A stretch of DNA of 64,000 nt from Atrichornis clamosus. Lineage: Eukaryota; Chordata; Aves; Passeriformes; Menuridae. Positions 49,960-60,600 of the stretch are shown one piece after another. Numbering within the stretch: position 1 is the stretch's first letter; the number at the start of each line of letters is the position of its first letter. The stretch spans positions 1 to 64,000 of the forward strand of contig WBMZ01003479.1 of NCBI GenBank assembly GCA_013400975.1, written 5' to 3'. A model generated the notes under the pieces. The model had not been told where the DNA came from, searched no databases, and was given only the letters and a program-made list of their open reading frames with translations. Made by a program: the position numbers and the translations under genes.

Positions 49960-52610
49960 ACGCACCCCTCCAGCTCTGGGTCCTTGGGGCCAGTGAGGGC
50001 CGGGACCGGCCCGGGGACAGGTGTGACTTCGCCGAGTCACCGCTGTGCTCCCATCCTGCGCTTCCTCGCACGGGAGGGTCGGGGCAGGGCAGGCTTGTCG
50101 CCAGGGGCCTGGGACTGGAGTCTTCCTGCTGGGAAGGAGCTGGAGAAACCTGTTGTTGGCTCCGGGAGAGCTTCCTCGTGCCGGAGCTCTTTCCCCTCCG
50201 CTTCTGCTGTGCCGGCGCCGCTTTCAGCTCTCCTTGGAGCCTTAGAGGACGGGCTGTGAAAGGCCAGCCTCTGTGCTACAGAGGGGAGCATTGCAGTTGC
50301 TGTAGGCGCGAAACTCTCTGTCCCTGGGCCGAAATGAAAGCCTTTGCCTGACCGTAACGTAAAATAAAGCACATCCAGAAGGCTGGCGGGTCCTCTGGCG
50401 CCCAGGGAAGTCAACTCGGGAAGGGCGGGTGAATGAAGGGACTCGGGAGTCCGTCCCAGGCTTGCCATCCTCCGCTCTGAACTCTGCGCTTTGACTCGGC
50501 GTGTCGGGTGCGCTGGTACGTCCATGCACTGGGCTGGCTTCGGGTCGCTTCAGCCGCCAAGTGCGCATCCGGGCGGCCCGGGAACCAGGGCACGGCCGAG
50601 CCCCAGCGAACCAAGGTAAGCGGTGCGAGGGACGAGCTCCGCTGGTTGTTGCCCCGTGAAGGGCACCTGAAGCCCTTCGCGGCCAGACGAGGCGCCCCTT
50701 TAACCGAGGAAGGAGAGGGGGGGTGCAAAGGCTGTGCCCACTTCATCTACCCTCCCTGGGGGACGGCTTTAGGGCCAAATTAACAAGTGGGTTATTTTAG
50801 CTTGTCCCCACGGGTACAGCCTTGTGTGCAAAAGGGGTGGGGATGTGGCTGTTCCTCGCGGAGGTTTATTATTATTGGGTAGAGGAGCGGGGAGGGGGAG
50901 TCTGCCGAGCAGACAAAATGCGGAGCCTCCCCGCTCCCCGCAAGTGTGTATGTGCGGGAGGCGGGTGGACGCGGCCCATCAGAGACCGAAGTGGAGAAGG
51001 GTGAGGGGTCGGCCAAAGTGGAGAGGGGTCAGCAGCAGCCAGGGCATGCTCTCCACGCAGCAGTTCCCTGCCCTGCCTGCAGAGGAGGAACGCTACCGGC
51101 AGGTCCTCTCCGCCAACCGGGTAAGGCGAGTCCGAGGGCGCGCCCCTCCGCGCGTGGGGCCGCCTGGGGACCGCGGGCCGGAGGATTGGGAGGGCGGCTG
51201 GCTCCGCCGCTCGGCGACCCCCAGGCTGCGGGCGGGGGCAGCGCCCTCAGGGGGACACTCCCGCCCGCAGCTGGCCCGGCGGGCATCCCCGTGCGCGGCT
51301 CACAGCCTGCGCTGCTGCCGCGGAGCGGAGAGGCAGGTTGCTCGGGCAAGCGGAGAAGAGTCGACTCCCTCTCCGAGCTCGGCGAGCTGTCGCAGCGACA
51401 GCGGACCCGTGGCTTGCAGGCAGGGACGGTGCCTTGTCCCCGGGAGGCGCGGCCTTGGGGCAGCCGGGGACAAGTGACCGCCCGCACCCAACCTGCCGCG
51501 GTGGGGCCGTCCCGGAGCGCTCCAGTGCCGAAACTTGCGCGACTGTGCGGGTACGCGCCGGGGACGGCCGCGTTGAGAGGCGCGGGATGCAGGTAAGCCG
51601 CAGCTACAAGCGCTCGTTGTTGTCGTCTCACGGAGAGCCGAGCGGCTCCCTGGCCTCGGTTTTCTCACCAAGTCAGCACGGAAGATCAGCGCGGCTGCTG
51701 TGCCCGTTAAATGCTCTGCCGCTGGAAGGAGCGGGGATGAGTTGGCCGAACCCGACCACAAGTCCGGTCAGGATTTGCAGGAGCAAAGTTTGGGCTTAAC
51801 CTCTGGCAGGGCGGTCATGGCAGCTCCATGGGCAGTCGGGCTCCCGGTGATCCGGTGCAGCGTGACCCCGGCGCGGTAGCTGCCCCCCCGGCATTAGCGG
51901 GAGCTGACTTTCCCCTTGCGTCGGTGCACCCTGGGGTCGGGTGGAGGGACTCCCATCCCCCTTCCACGTCTGTCCGGCGGGATGGTACCGCTGGCCGCCA
52001 CCACCCACGTGAGGAGGTTAGCCCATGCAGAGTCACAGAGGGGACAAATAATCTTTCCAGGCAGGGCCAGCACACCTTCGTGGTTGCAAGTGTCCGAAGG
52101 GGACAGCGCGGGTGTGGGCACTCTCCCAGCGCATACCTGGGAGGAGGGATGAGAGGGTGGAGGAGCTTGCTTTGTCTGCCGTTCTGTGAGAGGCTGCACA
52201 AAAGGGGGCGGAGGGGGGCGAGATGGAACTTGTAAAATGTGGCTGACGCGCTAGTGCGAACTTGCAGGGTCCCCCAGCCTGCCCTTCCCTCCGCTGGCCG
52301 GGGCGCCGGTGTCTCCGCAGTGTCCCCGGCGCGGGTGGCGCTGTCAGCGGGGCAGGGGCGGCGGGAGCCGCAGGTGTGCAGCGGGGCCGGGGGACAGCTC
52401 CTTGCGGCGGGGCCGATGTGGAGCCCGCGGCGAGCGAGCGGGAGCGTCCGCAGGGAGGGACCGGTTTCCCTCTACCTACCCCTCCGCCGGGAGGGACCGG
52501 CGAGGGGCGCGCAGGAGTGCTGAGCCTGATGCACGGCACTTGCGGAGAGGGCGACGGAGCTTCTCTGGCTGTCACACCGATCTGACTGGCACAGCAGCGG
52601 GTTTCACAAG
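49960..52610. promoter_or_regulatory. Large CpG island, likely CORIN promoter region
   Basis: About 2.6 kb of high GC with frequent CpG, sharply bounded by AT-rich DNA on both sides. It surrounds the candidate CORIN first exon at 51046-51120. Several strong donor-like sites lie within it (AAG/GTAAGC at 50615/50616, CGG/GTAAGG at 51120/51121, CAG/GTAAGC at 51592/51593), suggesting more than one first exon. Open frames on both strands here are long only because GC-rich DNA has few stops. Confidence 0.8.
51046..51120 (+). CDS. CORIN: Probable CORIN first coding exon (cytoplasmic N-terminus)
   Basis: ATG at 51046 has G at -3 and opens 25 codons: MLSTQQFPALPAEEERYRQ, then VLSANR. The donor GTAAGG follows in phase 0. 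The PAL-x-AEE-R-x-R pattern resembles the human CORIN start (QSPALAPEERCRR, from memory). CORIN is a type II membrane serine protease that converts pro-atrial natriuretic peptide in the heart; this exon would be part of the short cytoplasmic tail. In mammals CORIN lies directly downstream of NFXL1 on the same strand, as here. The membrane-segment exon was not found in the remaining window, so intron 1 must exceed 12.8 kb if the call is right. The exon is short, so certainty is limited. Confidence 0.65.
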
Positions 52611-55079
52611 TTTGTAAACACGGCAGTATGCTTTAGTAGTATTGTTGCTCTTGATATAAAATGCAGAATCCTTGGATGCATTTCATGGCAGGCAATTACT
52701 TAATTACTAGCAGTCTGGTTGAGAGGGTGAAACTCTAAAGTGAAATCAAATATCTAGAGTTTTTAATGCATTCACGGGATCTCTTGGGAGGTTTTGGTTT
52801 TCAGCAGTAAGAATATGGTAGTGGATTTTTCCATATGGCTACATACATCCTTTCTGTATTCCTAAAAGATGGACAAGTCAGCAGGAGTAAATTCTTTAGT
52901 TTGTTTTTGTAATGGATGCCCTAATTGGAGATCTCTGTTATAAGTTTCTTGGGTACTGTGACACAGAGATGAATTAGTGTGTCACTGAGATAGTCCAAGC
53001 AACTATAAAGTAGTAATACAAGGAATTAGAGAACTGCTTCACCTGCGTCTCTCTATAAAAACTGGTGGCATCTCCAGAGCATCTTGGACATCAAGATTCT
53101 GTAGAAAGCTGGTGGCTCCTCTGGGTAAACAAGGGAATCCTAAAAATTGTTCAAACTATTTTAGAAATTAAATGCCCATGAATTTTTTCCCTCCTCCAAA
53201 AACCATTTATGGAGTACCCCAACAGGCAGATGGATCTTTCTGCCTGTGGGGAAACTTGGCCTCTCAACCCCCCATATAATCCTCACTCAGCATGCATTTT
53301 TAAGAAAGCCACCAATAGTCATTTTTCTGAGAAGGCTCTTGTGGTGGTGAGCCAGGCAGCACAGCACACTTACCCAGATGAGAGGAGTCTGTGCTCTTAG
53401 TATCTCATGGGGCCATCAGGACAAAATATTGTTTTTCCTGAGTCTTTTGGAGCTGGAACTATAAAATACTAAAGAAAACATTTACTTCCTTTCCACAAGT
53501 CTTTGTTGGCACTTGACTGTAGGTAGATAACTTGAGTGTCCAGTGAATTAAGGGTATTGTATGTAGATGATGTGAAATGTTATGATGGGAGTTGTTCTAT
53601 AAAATGTGCACAGGGCATTTAAATATATCTGTATTATTGTTTGGCTTTTAATTATGTATTAGATGATGTCTGCAGATGCAAATGAAAGCCAGAACTGTTA
53701 ACAGTGCCAGTAATTATTTTAAAATGTGAGTTACTTGAATGTAGAATGTAGGAGTTGTTTTTTTTTTTCTTTTTCTTTTCCTGCTAAACTGATATACAAG
53801 TTTAGGTCTTAGCACTTAGCTCCCTTGAGGAACATTACTGTCCTGACATTATACTAAGTCCATGTATTGCCAGACACATAATTTCTTGTCATTACTCACA
53901 TGGCCAGACAAGGAGTGCATGCAGAGACTGAGGTGGATAAGAACCCAGACAGAAATCTCATTTGTTAGAAGGAGAATGATCCTTTCAAGGGAAGGTGGAA
54001 CAGGCAAGGGAATGCTGAGGTGGTTATAGCCAGCAAAGAAACTCAGCAGCTCCTGCTCTCACCACTACTCAACTACTCTAACCAATAAATGCTCAGTGGT
54101 AAACAAATGCTTTGTACACAATCAGGAAGACAGCATTTCAGTCAGTGTGGCTCAGTGGCTTTGTGAGCTCTGTGAGTGTTTGCCATGCTGAGGCCCATCA
54201 GATTCAGGTCATCCCAATCCAGCAGGCACAATATAAGCACTACAGGCACTTCCTTAAGAGGTGGGAGCTGTGGCTTTGACCTCACCTGGACCTGGATACC
54301 AGGTCAGTTTTCAGGCTAAACAGCATGTGCTGTTAGGCAGTTACATACAGTGGCACTATCTCCTGTTGTGGGCAGGTTTTAAAAGATGGTGGCTATTGCT
54401 TCATTGTGTGGGAAGAGTGTGAACCCTGTCAGCGTGTCAGGTATCCTCAGCTAGCGCTTACAAGGCCAGAGGAATGTCTTGTTTCTGAATGCCAGCCAGG
54501 GTTTGGCAGGGGCGGATGTCAGGCCACTTGCAGCAGGGCAGTTTTAGACTTGCACATGCAGCCTAGGCCCTTCCAAATGTGGCCACCAGACACCTGATTT
54601 TTAAATGCTTTCAGGATGAAGCAGCTAAGTAAGCAGCAAGGCTTGAGGGGAGCAATCTGATTACAGTTTTAAATACTGATGTTTGCAATCTGTTCCAGTT
54701 TCTTTCCCTACCAAAAAGAACTGGACCTCATAAGTGGCAGGCTGGGCACATACAGTTCTCCAGTGCCCGGAGAGAAGGGTGGATGATAACCTACTGTGAA
54801 GTGATGGAGTGTCATACTAGGACAAAAAAAAGCTTATATCCTTCTTGTAAAGGTCTTCACACACAGAACACCCTCTGAAGACAGTATCCAGGTAGCTCCA
54901 GCTTGACTACTCTCGTTGCCTCTGAATCTTTAATTCTCTTGGCCCTCCACAGTCAATTATTATCATGCGAGTGTGAAGTTTCATGTAGAACTGTCCTGAG
55001 CCTCAGTCTGGGTGCCGGGGTGTAAGCTGACCTCTCTCCACTTGCTGGGATCTGTAACTGCAGACGTTAGCACATATTT

Positions 55080-55650
55080 GGGGTGCGTCCTCACTTCCCA
55101 AGAGTTAAATGAATTAAAATGGGGCGAAAAGAGGGAAGGAAGAGTGCCCGGGCTTTGCCCCTTTGTGTCTCGAGGCAGCAGCCCCTGTGCCCAGCGGGCT
55201 TTCCCGTCTCCCGCTCGTGGGTGGGGGCGCTGGTCAGGCTGGGCGGACGCGGGATGGGGCTGCCCCGCCACGGCCGCCTTGCCCGGCTGTGCTGAGGGAC
55301 GCAGAGGGGGCGCCTCGTGGGTGCCTCTCCCAGTCCGCAGCCCCGCGGCAGAAGAATACGATGCCGACAGCATCCTTTCCCCCAGTCCCCCGCCCTCTAT
55401 AAATAACTCTGGCTGAGCTGACCTGTCAGATTCCCCCGGCAGAGCGGATCCCCTGACCCGGGCCGCCTGCAGTGGAAAGTCTGAATGCAAAACATACCGT
55501 AGTAAAAATAGAGTGGCCGGGGAGCCCCGCCGGCAGGGCCCAGCGGCTCTCGGTGCGGCTCTCGGTGCCGCACCGGGCCGGCTCTCGCCGTCTCCCGGAT
55601 GTTCCCGGCTCCCGTCAGCACTGAGAGCTCCCTGCTGCTCCCAAATCCAG
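55080..55650. promoter_or_regulatory. Second CpG-rich island, candidate alternative promoter
   Basis: About 570 bases of GC/CpG-rich DNA sit inside otherwise AT-rich sequence, 4 kb downstream of the candidate CORIN exon 1. It holds the TATA-like box at 55398, an ATG at 55599 and a donor-like CAG/GTATAC at 55650/55651. On the minus strand it is open for about 290 codons, but the frame starts without ATG. Confidence 0.55.
55397..55406 (+). promoter_or_regulatory. TATA box / MEF2-type element
   Basis: CTATAAATAA matches both a TATA box and the MEF2 consensus CTAWWWWTAR. It sits directly downstream of a C-rich, GC-box-like stretch (CCCCCGCCCT). A TATA-driven start would fall near 55425-55430. 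Confidence 0.5.
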
Positions 55651-56209
55651 GTATACTTTAATGCCCCAACGGCGAATGCTTTTCTCGCTGTCAGGTGGAA
55701 GCAGAATTCATTTCTGCTGTGGAACAGATAGTTCCCTTTCCAAGCAGGGTTTTTAATTTCGGCTTGGCTTTCTGACCAGCAAAGATGAACAAAACATGAA
55801 TATTGGTTTAATATCCTAAACGTAAAAATAATAATGAGACGACTGTCAAGCAAGAGCTTGACATTTCAAAAAGAGGTGAGAATGTTGCTACCTCTGAAGT
55901 CCAAATTAGATTCCATACTGTGCCTACCTTGTGCAGACAACTGCTCCCCTAAAGGGATAGATTCTCCTTGGCTGTGGTTTCAATCCATTATGATTTAAAA
56001 TGATGCTTGTAAATAATTTGTGCATATACTGTTATTTCTGATTGTTTTACCCACAAAATTTGAATAGCTTGATGTTAAAATCAGCAATAGACACCAGAAA
56101 GTGCTGACTGATGCTGCTATGCCTTCTCCTTCTGGTGCATCTGTTCTTGGCCCTCGGTGCCCGCCAGGACACAGCTTCCTCTGGGAGTGGTGGTGGAGTG
56201 GCCTCGGCC

Positions 56210-57350
56210 CACAGCCAAGCACTGCACAGCCACTTGCTCACCTGCTACCCTGTCCTGTGGGGTGGGGGAGAAAATAGAAAAAAAAAAAGATCATGGGTCA
56301 AGATAAAGGCTGGGAGATTACTTCCTGATTACCATCATGGATAAAACAGACTCAAATGGAGTAAATTAAATATTAACCAGTAATAATCTATTGACTGATC
56401 CAGATATTGAGAAACAAAAATGAAAAAAGAAGCAAGAATTAAAATACTTCAGGAAAACCTCTCTTCCCCACTTCCCAGGCTCAGCTTCACTCCAGACTCC
56501 TCTCCTTACCCCTTGTTACCATCACAGGTGGCACTCAGTCCCTTCAGTGAGGCAATGAGCTGTGCAGGGAAGGACTGTGGTCCTTTGATACTCCTTCGTT
56601 CTTACCCATCCTCTACTCCAGTGTGGATCCTCCATAGGCTGTGGTCCTTTTGGGAGTATTTGCTCTGGCATGGAGCATGCACTTCTCTGACCTTGGTGTT
56701 GGCACTGCTGTTTCTCACTCTTTTTCTGCTTCTCTGCCTGTTTGGTATTTTCTTAAATAGTTTTTCATAGAGGCACCATCAACTTGGTTGATGGTCTCAG
56801 CTGTGTTCTGTGGTGTGGATCCAGGCGGAACTGGCCATATCTGGCAGAGGACAGGCCCAGCTCTCTTCTCATGGAAGACAATCTTGCAGTCCCCCCACTG
56901 CCAGCAGCTTGCTACCTACACAGATGTCCATGTAATCAGGGCACAAGTGATGGCCAGCTCATCATAGCATCAGTTTGGAAAAGTTCAACTGACCAGAGTG
57001 GCAGTGTTACCTCCATGGTTGTCTGCTCCCCTGTCCCTCTTCCCTATCCCCAAATCATGGAGCGATGAAAAGAATTCAGCCATCCTTCAGTTCCTTTTCA
57101 TCATCTCTGTCATTAGAGTGGAACCCTTGCAGCATCTGCTTGTTTGGGTGTGCCACACAGTTTACAGGTCTCTGGTTTTGTTAGTGTTGTGTCCAGCATA
57201 AGGCAGTATTTTAAGCATGTTTCCTTGTAGAAAGTGAACAGAGGCTGACAATCAGATACTGACAGAGCTACTTTTGAATGGTGAAGTATATGCTGTGATG
57301 GTTCAAGCCCTGTCCCTAGGGGACAGCTGCTGTAAATCCGTGGGGAAAAA
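56210..57350 (+). mobile_element. Degenerate avian dispersed repeat, probably ERV/LTR-related
   Basis: Several blocks agree with a dispersed avian repeat that I remember, in the same order: GGGTGGGGGAGAAAATAGAA then GTCAAGATAAAGGCTGGGAG; GTGGTCCTTTTGGGAGTATT; CCCCCCACTGCCAGCAGCTT; GATGGCCAGCTCATCATAGC; TCTGGTTTTGTTAGTG; and CAAGCCCTGTCCCTAGGGGA. I cannot name the subfamily. No intact retroviral protein is present; the hydrophobic frame at 56680-56768 is a by-product. Orientation and borders are approximate. Confidence 0.5.
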
Positions 57351-57559
57351 GACTGTCAAGTTGCATCACTGCAGGTGCACCTGTACGACACTGCTCTTCC
57401 AGAATTCCAAGGCTCAATTTTTCTTGCAAAAGAAGTGTTTTGTATATTGAATGTTTAATTCATCTTCACCTAGTTGTTTAAGGGAAAGGAAGTGAAGGTA
57501 GAATTTCCTTTTTGGGACTGTATCAGATTTCATCGTAGTTCAGGAGACATCAATGCTTA

Positions 57560-57601
57560 GTGGATGCTGCTCATGCTTTGGTGGATGCTGCTTATGCTTT
57601 G
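57560..57601. repeat. 21-bp tandem duplication
   Basis: GTGGATGCTGCTCATGCTTTG is followed by a second copy with one C/T difference. Confidence 0.92.
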
Positions 57602-60600
57602 GGACTGAGTGAGTGATTGCCCCTTCTTCTCTTCCTAAAACCTGTAACACTCAGTTCTGCCATATACAGAATCTAGTGTTTTTAAAACTAAGGTACTAGA
57701 TTCTTCCACAACTGATCTGTTTGATGCCACAGAGAGATGTGACTTAGCAGTGATTTAACAGTAGTAGTAATTGCCCAAGAGCAATTCCTATTACTGTTCA
57801 TCACCTCAAAGATCTCCTAGTTTCAAAATAGCATATACCGTCACTCCAATATTATTGAAAGTTACTTGAGAATGTCACAGACTTGGGAAGTATTTTCTAA
57901 AGAGACTCTCATTTTCCCCCTTTTCTGCCTCTGAACGAAGCAGTGAGAAATTGCTTATGTGCTCCTTGACTTGTTCATCTCAGATTTCAGAAAGCAGTCG
58001 GGTCATTCTCTTGGAAATAAAACCACTGGTGGCATTGAGAAGTTTTCCATCCCACATCCCGCAGACCTGCAGCTCTGCACCCATGTGATAATACAGCATA
58101 TAGCTGTAACACGCAGTTTTATCTGCTCCAGACGCCCATGGGCCAGTGGAGCAACACAGAGAATTCTCCCATTGCTCTGGCTTCCACTGTCAAATCTGGT
58201 TGAATTAATTTGCCTGTGTTAAGGTTGTCCTGAAATCAGTTGGACCTGGAGATTACAGAAGCAGCACCTGCTATGGTTCTGAGGCTTTCCTCAGCCTCTA
58301 GCATTTTCACATCTACATGAAGAAACACAGACAGCTGAGCCCATTTTGCCTTAACAACCTATGTATTTTTGCCATGACCTAGTACTGAGAGACAGACATT
58401 GCTGGGAGATAGTTTATTGTTTGAAAGATGCTAGTTCTGTGCATCTACAAATTTTATCTAAATGGATAAAATATCTGAAAGAATATCAGGAAATTCAGAC
58501 TAAGTAGCAATCTCTTTTCTTTTTATTTTTTTCTCCCCATGCCTTTTGATTTATAGCAACTATGTCGCAAAAGAATTAAGTAGTAAATGTCTTTCTTTAA
58601 GCTTTGTTTGGTCCCTGCTCAGCCATTTTAAAGGGTGTAAATAAATAATTTGTAGTGCACGTAGACAGGTCTGGAAAGGAAGTCTGAAATGACAATTGAA
58701 TGTGTTTAAAAGTTGTTAACGAGTCTTTTTCCCTATAAAGTCAGAGATATGGAAGAGTGTTGACAGTGGTCTGGAAGATTTGAGAACCCAGCTGGTTTCC
58801 ATGTGCTTTATTCTTATCATAGATAGGTTATTCTGTGACTCTTGAAGACTTCCAAAGAAACTGTGAATGGGATGAAACCTGTCATCTGTTTTAGGGATGA
58901 AAAATTGAATATTTCTAGCCATAAGTGCAGTAGGATTTTTTCTTATTTGACAAAATAATTCACCAGACTGTTATTGTTTCAGTGATTTAGGTGGAAATTT
59001 TTATCCCATAAATCCATATGGGATCCATAAAACTTTAGTACTATATCATAGTTAAATGTATACACCAATGTAAGTGCCTTGTTAACCCACTTAATCTCGA
59101 GTTTTCTGTATCAGCTCATTTTTTCTTAACTTCAACAATATTGAATAGGTTTAATCTCTTAGTCACCTCACCAGTTATTTCTGTCATAATGTCCTGGTAG
59201 TTTCAAAAAATATCCTTCTCTTTCTTTATTTTCTCCTATGAAGCAAAATGTTCAAAGATGACATGTTTCTGAACAAGGTATTATCCTATAGAAAAATGAA
59301 TGGATCACCTCAAAATTTTATAGGTAGTAGGTTATTAACCTTTGACATATTGTGTAAATCTATTTTCGTCTTTGCGAGGAGGTCAAGTAAAAATCCAGTT
59401 ATGCTGAACAGCTAAGGCTCTGCTTGGACATTAAATCCTTTCCTTTGATTAATATTGCTGGTGGTCTTATCCTTGGTCTAAGGGTTAGTATCTTTTTATT
59501 CACAATTCAGAAAAAAGTCAAAGTTAACATTACACGTTCCAATCCTGAATTTTTATTTCTTCTAGGCAGATGCTTATAGTGTAAGAATAATTATGCATTT
59601 TAGTGAGAAATTAATAAGAAATGCATGAAACATAAAGAGACCAGTGCTTCTAGGAAGGTTCCTGCCATTTTTTAGTTTGCATTCTAGTTTACCATCCAAT
59701 TCACGTAATTGGGAACTTCTGATTTTAAATGGGTGAAGTAGGTGTATAATCAACAGTATGTTTGGCATGTACATGATGTACTGGTCACCTTCAAGTTCAT
59801 GCCTACTGATCAGGCATTAACAGGAAGAAAAGGTATGTCCAATTATGAGGTCTAACTGCCTTGTGTGGGATGGACCTTCTCTTGGGATTTCTACACAGGC
59901 GGTGGGTGACTGATACATTGAATGGGAGGTGCAGTTCAGGCAGGATTTATTTTTGCCCCTTCTAGTTTTCCAGGCTGGAAAGATGCTTTTAAGAGGAGAT
60001 TTTCCTCTGACAGTATCCCTCCACTCAGTCAAAATGTTTTTGGTTTTTTTCCAAATCTTTTTATTGTCCCAAAAGAGGCCACTAAGATTTTCTAGGGATT
60101 TTTTTAATGGTTTCCAATTTTGTTTTCTGGTGCTAATGGCTCTTCTGCAGACATCTGCTGATTGAGTTCCCAGCAAGGCAGGAACCTGAAGAGGGTACTC
60201 TGTTACTCCCTGCCTGCTGGGTTGTGATTCTCAGCAATGTGTAGCCAGAGGCTTGCCATCGCTGTTCAACGTGCTTAGCTCAATGCAATGAACATCTGGG
60301 TAGTCAGGAAAGCATTAGAGTACTCTGTGTGTGTTCAGAAAAACAGCATGGCACTGTGGAAACTTTCATGAGTAATTTTTGCAAGCCTTAGCAAGATTTA
60401 GCAACTTAAAGAAAACTAATAAGCCCTAGAGCATAAATTCTGCATTAATTAAGGATTACTTTCCCCAGAATACTTTCCCACTGCTTGCTGAAGTGGTCTG
60501 AATGAACTGGGTTCATGTTCTGGCATTGAGAAATACCAGATAATGCTAACCATAGTCTAGTTCTTAATGCCTTTCACACACACTTCAGTTTTTGAAAAAT

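Noticed and set aside
50824..51799. Several open frames of 150-217 codons on both strands
   Set aside because: They overlap each other in the CpG island, many lack ATG, and only the 25-codon piece ending at the 51120 donor has outside support.
54406..54597. Cys-rich 63-codon frame near 54.4 kb
   Set aside because: Does not begin with ATG, has no recognisable LDL-receptor or frizzled spacing, and lacks exon borders.
54981..55853. Longest open frame in the window (290 codons, minus strand)
   Set aside because: It starts with TTG, not ATG. The first ATG leaves about 130 codons. The middle lies in CpG-rich DNA with few stops, the composition is Ala/Pro/Arg/Gly noise, and no domain is recognisable.
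56420..56770. Hydrophobic open frame that could be taken for the CORIN membrane segment
   Set aside because: It has no splice sites in suitable phase around a corin-like block, and the region matches a dispersed repeat. The hydrophobic run does not follow the corin pattern.
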